A stretch of 11,326 nt of DNA from an uncultured Clostridia bacterium (lineage in GTDB: Bacteria; Bacillota; Clostridia; Christensenellales; Borkfalkiaceae), in the NCBI GenBank assembly GCA_944354085.1, contig CALVPW010000083.1, positions 1-11,326 on the forward strand. Direction: 5' to 3'. Within the stretch, counting starts at the first letter, position 1, and every line of letters begins with the position of its first letter. Position numbers and translations under genes: made by a program. This document shows, piece after piece, positions 7,782 through 11,326 of the stretch. The notes beneath the pieces are model-generated. The model was not told the DNA's origin. It worked only from the letters and a program-made list of their open reading frames with translations, and searched no databases.

Positions 7782-9119
7782 ATGGGATTTGCAAATGATT
7801 TCGTGTGGGGCGTCGCGACGGCGTCCTATCAGATCGAGGGCGCCGCGTACGAAGGCGACAAGGGGCTCAACGGCTGGGACATCGGCTGCGAAACGAAAGG
7901 ACGCGTCTTCGAGGGGCATTCGGGCGCGGTCGGGTGCGATCACTTCCATCACATGAAGGAGGACGTGGCGCTCTTGCAGCGCATGGGCGTAAAAAATTAC
8001 CGTTTCTCCCTCAATTGGGCGCGCATCATGCCGCACGGCACGGGAAAGATCTCGCAAAGCGGCGTCAATTTTTACCTCGATCTCTTAAAGGAGCTGCGCC
8101 GCGCGGGCATCACGCCGTGGGTGACGCTGTTCCATTGGGATTACCCGTACGAATTGCAGCAAAAGGGCGGCTGGATGAATCCCGAGAGCCCGCAGTGGTT
8201 CGCCGATTACTGCCGCGTCGCAGCCGAACTGTTCGGCGATCTCGTCGATCGCTATATCCTCATGAACGAGCCGCAGTGCTTTATCGAGCTGGGACATTTC
8301 CAGGGCACGCACGCGCCTTTTTGGAAGCTCTCGCGCAGGGAAGTCCTCATGTGCGCGCACAACGTGCTCAAAGCGTTCGCGATGGGCGAAAAGGTCGTCC
8401 GCGCCACCGTCAAGCGCCCCGTCAAGATCGGGTTCGCGCAGGCGTTCGGCCCCGTCATGCCCTATACGGACGCCGACGTGGAGACCGCCCGCCGCGAGAC
8501 GTTCGCCTGCCACGGGGATCTCTTTTCGGGGAGCTTTTGGGCGGAGCCCCTCCTTACGGGGCGGTATCCCGCGGAATATCTCCCCTGGATGCGTGAGAAC
8601 GGCTTTGAACCGCCAGCGGACGATCTGACCTGCAAGATCGACTTTTACGGCGTGAACACCTATACGGGCAGATATGTCACGACGGGCAAAAACGGCGAGG
8701 CGATCCCCGTCGTGCCCAAGCCTTCCGTGCCCAAAACGGATATGCGCTGGGACGTGTTCCCCGACAGCTTGTATTGGGGACCCAAATTTTTGTACGAGCG
8801 CTACCGTCTCCCCGTCATCTATACCGAGAACGGCGTCGCGCTCACCGAGTGGAAGACGCTCGACGGTTTGATCAACGACGACTGCCGCATCGATTTCGTC
8901 AAGCGCTATCTGCGCGCGCTGCACCGCGCCGCGCAGGAGGTGGAAGTCGCGGGATATTTTTATTGGTCGTTCATGGATAACTTCGAATGGGCGGAGGGCT
9001 TCTCCAAAAAATTCGGGCTCGTCCATATCGATTACGATACGCTCGTCCGTACGCCCAAAAAGAGCGCCTTCTGGTACAAAAAGGTCATGGAGAGCAACGG
9101 AGAGGAGATCTTCAAATAA
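7782..9119 (+). CDS. Glycoside hydrolase family 1 beta-glucosidase
   Basis: Retaining beta-glycosidase (GH1, BglA-like) that releases glucose or related sugars from the non-reducing end of beta-linked oligosaccharides. The acid/base Glu163 is in ILMNEPQ (family TxNEP) and the nucleophile Glu349 is in IYTENG. The N-terminal FVWGVATASYQIEGAA with Gln17, LFHWDYPYELQQKGGW, and the C-terminal YWSFMDNFEWAEGF (Glu402, Trp403) are standard sugar-binding elements. The Glu-Trp pair in NFEWAEGF points to unphosphorylated glucosides; 6-phospho-beta-glucosidases carry a different, phosphate-binding stretch there. 445 residues is full length. There is no signal peptide, so it is cytoplasmic and substrates must be imported, yet no transporter gene is in view. 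It is the last gene of the long + strand unit and stops 30 nt before a strong terminator. Substrate specificity cannot be read from the sequence. Confidence 0.94.
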   Translation: MGFANDFVWGVATASYQIEGAAYEGDKGLNGWDIGCETKGRVFEGHSGAVGCDHFHHMKEDVALLQRMGVKNYRFSLNWARIMPHGTGKISQSGVNFYLDLLKELRRAGITPWVTLFHWDYPYELQQKGGWMNPESPQWFADYCRVAAELFGDLVDRYILMNEPQCFIELGHFQGTHAPFWKLSRREVLMCAHNVLKAFAMGEKVVRATVKRPVKIGFAQAFGPVMPYTDADVETARRETFACHGDLFSGSFWAEPLLTGRYPAEYLPWMRENGFEPPADDLTCKIDFYGVNTYTGRYVTTGKNGEAIPVVPKPSVPKTDMRWDVFPDSLYWGPKFLYERYRLPVIYTENGVALTEWKTLDGLINDDCRIDFVKRYLRALHRAAQEVEVAGYFYWSFMDNFEWAEGFSKKFGLVHIDYDTLVRTPKKSAFWYKKVMESNGEEIFK

Positions 9120-9149
9120 GCCCGCGAAGGCAGGGAACACCTGCGGTCT

Positions 9150-9189
9150 GCCGCGCGCCGTTTGAAAACGGCGCGCGGCTTTGCTTTTT
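9150..9189 (+). terminator. Intrinsic terminator after the GH1 gene
   Basis: A 13-bp GC-rich stem (left arm 9150-9162, right arm 9167-9179) has a 4-nt TGAA loop and is followed by a T-rich tract TTTGCTTTTT at 9180-9189. It closes the ftsK-to-GH1 unit. A weaker 5-bp hairpin (GCAGG 9130-9134 with CCTGC 9140-9144) precedes it. Confidence 0.93.
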
Positions 9190-9231
9190 CGGATCCGTCG
9201 GCGCCCAAGGGGCATATCGGGATACCAAAAA

Positions 9232-9247
9232 GAATTTTGCAAAATTC
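9232..9247. promoter_or_regulatory. Perfect 16-bp palindrome upstream of the rny promoter; possible operator or UP-like element
   Basis: GAATTTTGCAAAATTC is identical on both strands and ends 11 nt before the -35 box. Its centre lies about 54 nt upstream of the likely transcription start. It is AT-rich in a GC-rich neighbourhood and is preceded by an A tract. It could be a dimeric regulator site or act like an UP element. No regulator can be named from the sequence. Confidence 0.5.
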
Positions 9248-9258
9248 CCGTCAAGCGG

Positions 9259-9287
9259 TTGACATATCTCCGCCGATATTGTATAAT
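9259..9287 (+). promoter_or_regulatory. Consensus SigA/sigma-70 promoter of rny
   Basis: TTGACA at 9259-9264 and TATAAT at 9282-9287 are separated by exactly 17 nt, so both hexamers and the spacer are perfect consensus. Transcription should start near 9293-9296, giving a leader of about 67 nt. The first five bases of the -35 box also form one arm of a short inverted repeat (GTCAA 9250-9254, TTGAC 9259-9263) that could be a repressor site. Confidence 0.93.
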
Positions 9288-9296
9288 AACAAAGAC

Positions 9297-9324
9297 AATG
9301 CCATAGTTTGCCCAAACGGGCATT
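9297..9324 (+). promoter_or_regulatory. Hairpin with two alternative folds in the rny 5' leader
   Basis: Outer stem AATGCC (9297-9302) pairs with GGCATT (9319-9324), and an inner stem GTTT (9306-9309) pairs with AAAC (9314-9317). A competing hairpin, TGCCC (9309-9313) with GGGCA (9318-9322) and loop AAAC, uses the same bases. The fold would begin within a few nucleotides of the 5' end of the transcript. A role in transcript stability or control is inference. Confidence 0.4.
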
Positions 9325-9345
9325 AGGGATAAAGTCAATTTCATC

Positions 9346-9354
9346 AAAGGGAGG
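9346..9354 (+). promoter_or_regulatory. Ribosome-binding site deciding the rny start
   Basis: AAAGGGAGG ends 7 nt before ATG 9362. The frame is open upstream to a TTG at 9308, but that start has no Shine-Dalgarno sequence, lies in the leader hairpin and would put charged residues before the membrane anchor. ATG 9362 is preferred. Confidence 0.88.
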
Positions 9355-9361
9355 CTGGATA

Positions 9362-10981
9362 ATGAACGGTTTTGAAGGCCTGCTCCTTGCTATGACGGGT
9401 CTGGAGACCGCGCTGCTCATCGTCGCCATCGTGCTTGCGCTCGGCGTCGCCGCAGCCGTGTTCCTGACGCGGTTTTTCCTTGTAAAGGCTGCAAAAAAGA
9501 GAGCCGAGCAAAAGCTCGACGAAACGAGCAAGCGCGTGGAGGAGATGCTCTCCGAAGCGCGTGCCGAAGGTAAACGCATCAAAAAAGAATCCATCTTAGA
9601 AGCAAAGGAACAGGAATTAAAACGCAGGAACGAATTCGAACAGGAGATGAAGGAGAAGCGCGCCGAACAGCAGCGCATCGAAGTTCGTCTCGCCAAGCAG
9701 GAGGACGCCCTCGAACGCAAAGAAAACGAGCTCAATAAAAAGAACGAGTCGCTCGATGCGCAAAAGGAAAATCTTGCAAAACGGCTGGAAGAAGTTTCCA
9801 AAAAGCAGGAAGTATTGTCCCATCAGCACGAGTTGATGGTGCAGGAGCTCGAGCGCGTCTCGCAGCTCACCAAAGAGGAGGCGAAAAAGCTCCTCACCGA
9901 GGAGATCCTCGACGAGACCCGCCGCGACGTCGCCGTACAGGTGCGCAACCTCGAACAGCAGGCAAAGGACGAGGCGGAGCTCAACGCGAAGAACGTCATC
10001 ACGCTCGCCATCCAGCGCTGCGCGGCAGATCACGCGTCGGAGACGACCGTCTCCGTCGTGCCGCTGCCCAACGACGATATGAAGGCGCGCATCATCGGGC
10101 GCGAAGGGCGCAACATCCGCGCGCTCGAAAACGCCACGGGCATCGAACTCATCATCGACGACACGCCCGAAGTCGTCATCCTTTCGGGCTTCGATCCCGT
10201 CCGCCGCGAGATCGCACGTCTTACCCTTGAACGGCTCATCGCCGACGGGCGCATCCATCCCGCCCGCATCGAGGAGACGGTGGAAAAGGTCACCAAGGAA
10301 CTCGATCAGCAGATCAAAGCCGCGGGCGAGAACGCGATGTTCGAAGTGGGGATCTTTGGGCTGCATCCCGAGCTCATCAAGCTCATCGGCAGGCTCAAAT
10401 TCCGCACGAGCTACGGGCAGAACGTCTATCAGCATTCCATCGAAGTCGCCAACCTTGCGGGGCTCATGGCGCAGGAGCTGGGGCTGGACGTCAACTTTGC
10501 CAAGCGCGCGGGACTTTTGCACGATATCGGCAAAGCCGTCGATCACGAGCAGGAAGGCACGCATATCCAGATCGGCGCAGACCTTGCCAAAAAGTACAAA
10601 GAGAACGCGATGATCGTCAACGCCATCATGGCGCACCACGGCGACGTGGAGCCCAAGACCATCGAGGCGGTGCTGGTGCAGGCGGCAGACGCCATCTCGG
10701 GCGCACGTCCGGGTGCCCGCCGCGAAACGGGTTCCAACTACGTTAAGCGGCTGGAAAAGCTCGAATCCATCGGCGCAGGGTTCCAGGGCGTGGAAAAATG
10801 CTATGCCATCCAGGCGGGCAGAGAGGTGCGCGTCATCGTCAAGCCCGAGCAGGTCGACGACGCCAAAGCGATGTTCCTTGCCAAGGATATCGCCAAAAAG
10901 ATCGAAGCCGAGCTTGAATATCCCGGTCAGATCAAGGTCAACGTCATCCGCGAATTCAGGAGCGTGGAATACGCAAAATAA
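9362..10981 (+). CDS. rny: Ribonuclease Y
   Basis: Membrane-anchored endoribonuclease that initiates mRNA decay in Bacillota and associates with other RNA-decay enzymes. The 539 residues fit the family (about 520). In order: one N-terminal transmembrane helix (about 14-36); a long charged coiled coil (about 40-215, rich in Lys/Glu/Gln); a KH RNA-binding domain (about 228-295) with IIGREGRNIRALE, GREG at 246-249; and an HD phosphohydrolase domain with His358 (YQHSIEVA), His387-Asp388 (LLHDIGK), His425-His426 (MAHHGD) and Asp443 (QAADAISGARPGARRE). The C-terminal segment ending IREFRSVEYAK is the usual one. All metal-binding residues are present. It has its own consensus promoter and sits between two terminators, so it appears monocistronic, unlike arrangements where it follows recA/recX in one unit. 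Confidence 0.97.
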   Translation: MNGFEGLLLAMTGLETALLIVAIVLALGVAAAVFLTRFFLVKAAKKRAEQKLDETSKRVEEMLSEARAEGKRIKKESILEAKEQELKRRNEFEQEMKEKRAEQQRIEVRLAKQEDALERKENELNKKNESLDAQKENLAKRLEEVSKKQEVLSHQHELMVQELERVSQLTKEEAKKLLTEEILDETRRDVAVQVRNLEQQAKDEAELNAKNVITLAIQRCAADHASETTVSVVPLPNDDMKARIIGREGRNIRALENATGIELIIDDTPEVVILSGFDPVRREIARLTLERLIADGRIHPARIEETVEKVTKELDQQIKAAGENAMFEVGIFGLHPELIKLIGRLKFRTSYGQNVYQHSIEVANLAGLMAQELGLDVNFAKRAGLLHDIGKAVDHEQEGTHIQIGADLAKKYKENAMIVNAIMAHHGDVEPKTIEAVLVQAADAISGARPGARRETGSNYVKRLEKLESIGAGFQGVEKCYAIQAGREVRVIVKPEQVDDAKAMFLAKDIAKKIEAELEYPGQIKVNVIREFRSVEYAK

Positions 10982-10989
10982 ACGAACGG

Positions 10990-11024
10990 AAAAAGACCCC
11001 GCTGCACTGCAGCGGGGTCTTTTT
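10990..11024. terminator. Bidirectional intrinsic terminator between rny and the convergent Cys-rich ORF
   Basis: An 11-bp stem GACCCCGCTGC (10995-11005) pairs with GCAGCGGGGTC (11009-11019) around a 3-nt ACT loop. It is flanked by five A (10990-10994) on the left and five T (11020-11024) on the right, giving a U tract on either strand. It lies 8 nt after the rny stop and touches the stop codon of the minus-strand ORF. Confidence 0.95.
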
Positions 11025-11260
11025 CAGCAGCAAGATCGCTTGCCGCAAAGGGCGTATTGGCGCGCGTAGTAGGCTTCCGAGCAGAAATCCACCGCGGTGC
11101 AGCCGCCGAATCCGCACGCCTCTTCGGCGGAGGACGTGCAGCATCCCGCGGAAGCGCAGTTACAGCAGCGCCGCGCCGCGCAGGCGGAGGAACAAGGAGA
11201 AAAGAGCACGCCGATTGCATGGCAGAGCATGCAGCAGCAGGAAGGACAAGATGCGTTCAT
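11024..11260 (-). CDS. Small cysteine-rich protein of unknown function
   Basis: I do not recognise this 78-residue protein. It contains 18 cysteines (about 23%), at 5, 8, 9, 10, 13, 23, 27, 32, 33, 35, 40, 41, 49, 54, 60, 72, 77 and 78. These include CPSCCC, CxxC and CxxxC spacings, CCNC and a C-terminal CC. There is no signal peptide or transmembrane helix, one histidine, and an otherwise Ala/Ser/Gly-rich composition. Coding is supported by the Shine-Dalgarno sequence AAAGAGG 7 nt before ATG, by G/C-rich third positions like its neighbours, and by a stop lying directly against a bidirectional terminator. The composition suggests metal or cluster binding (metallothionein-like) or a disulphide-rich peptide; neither is shown. 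No clear promoter is visible in the 66 bases upstream, so it may be co-transcribed with a gene beyond the window. Confidence 0.6.
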   Translation of the reverse strand: MNASCPSCCCMLCHAIGVLFSPCSSACAARRCCNCASAGCCTSSAEEACGFGGCTAVDFCSEAYYARQYALCGKRSCC

Positions 11261-11266
11261 CGTTCG

Positions 11267-11274
11267 ACCTCTTT
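11267..11274 (-). promoter_or_regulatory. Ribosome-binding site of the Cys-rich ORF
   Basis: On the minus strand the sequence reads AAAGAGGT, with the AGAGG core 7 nt before the ATG at 11260-11258. This is the main signal that the small ORF is translated. Confidence 0.6.
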
Positions 11275-11301
11275 GTAAGATTCGGGCAATGCCCGTGTGC
11301 G

Positions 11302-11326
11302 GGGGAAACGCGCGTTCGCGTTCCCC
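11302..11326. other. GC-rich hairpin at the window edge
   Basis: GGGGAA and CGCG (11302-11312, one bulged A) pair with CGCG and TTCCCC (11317-11326) around a CGTT loop. It could be a terminator stem, but the sequence beyond it is missing, so no T tract can be checked on the + strand; none follows on the minus strand. A second small hairpin (CGGGC 11283-11287 with GCCCG 11291-11295) lies beside it. Confidence 0.35.

Noticed and set aside
9129..9152. Antiterminator-like pairing GGCAG (9129-9133) with CTGCC (9148-9152), competing with the GH1 terminator
   Set aside because: Only 5 bp against a 13-bp GC-rich terminator stem, so it is unlikely to compete. No attenuator logic is visible downstream of a finished gene.
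8085..9347. 420-codon open frame on the minus strand
   Set aside because: It is antisense to the GH1 gene and runs through the terminator and the rny promoter; its translation shows no family signature.
9308..9361. 18-codon N-terminal extension of rny from TTG
   Set aside because: There is no Shine-Dalgarno sequence before the TTG, it sits in the leader hairpin, and ATG 9362 has a near-perfect site.
11057..11278. 73-codon + strand frame opposite the Cys-rich ORF
   Set aside because: It is Arg/Ala/Gly-rich, has no Shine-Dalgarno sequence, begins shortly after a terminator and has no promoter; the minus-strand frame has better signals.
1..11326. Search for CRISPR arrays, insertion sequences, tRNA/rRNA genes or a defence system
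   Set aside because: No direct repeat series, transposase, terminal inverted repeats or RNA gene was seen; the window is core genome except for the features listed.

Overview
The window is a GC-rich segment of bacterial chromosome, tightly packed with housekeeping genes. The order ftsK/spoIIIE - rimO - pgsA - cinA - recA ... rny is a recognised arrangement in Bacillota (Firmicutes), especially Clostridia, and the ribosome-binding sites are strong (AAGGAG, AAGGAGG, GGGAGG). I infer a GC-rich, probably anaerobic Clostridia-class bacterium, possibly host-associated. Genus and family cannot be fixed from this sequence alone.

Layout. Positions 1-9119 hold seven genes on the + strand: the C-terminal part of an FtsK/SpoIIIE DNA translocase (cut by the window start), rimO (methylthiolation of ribosomal protein S12), pgsA (phosphatidylglycerophosphate synthase), cinA with a normal C-terminal PncC-like domain but an eroded N-terminal domain, recA, a glutamine-dependent NAD synthetase (nadE), and a GH1 beta-glucosidase. 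The junctions are 1-nt and 4-nt overlaps or gaps of 4-24 nt, so this looks like one long transcription unit, closed by a strong intrinsic terminator at 9150-9189. Positions 9190-9361 are the control region of the next gene: a perfect 16-bp palindrome, a textbook consensus promoter (TTGACA, 17-nt spacer, TATAAT) and a short leader that can fold in two mutually exclusive ways. It drives rny (ribonuclease Y, 9362-10981). A symmetrical terminator at 10990-11024 serves rny and, on the other strand, a convergent small ORF (11260 down to 11024) encoding a 78-residue protein with 18 cysteines. The last 66 bases hold only that gene's ribosome-binding site and small hairpins.

How the genes fit together. 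The unit mixes chromosome segregation (FtsK/SpoIIIE), recombination (RecA), membrane lipid synthesis (PgsA), ribosome modification (RimO) and pyridine nucleotide metabolism. The CinA C-terminal domain family deamidates NMN, and NadE performs the last, glutamine-dependent step to NAD+, so two steps of an NMN-to-NAD+ recycling route flank recA. In many relatives recA is followed by recX and/or rny. Here nadE and a beta-glucosidase gene occupy that place and rny is transcribed from its own promoter. Most of the window is ordinary core genome. The items most worth a second look are the cysteine-rich ORF, the degenerate CinA domain and the rny control region. I see no mobile element, CRISPR array, tRNA or rRNA.
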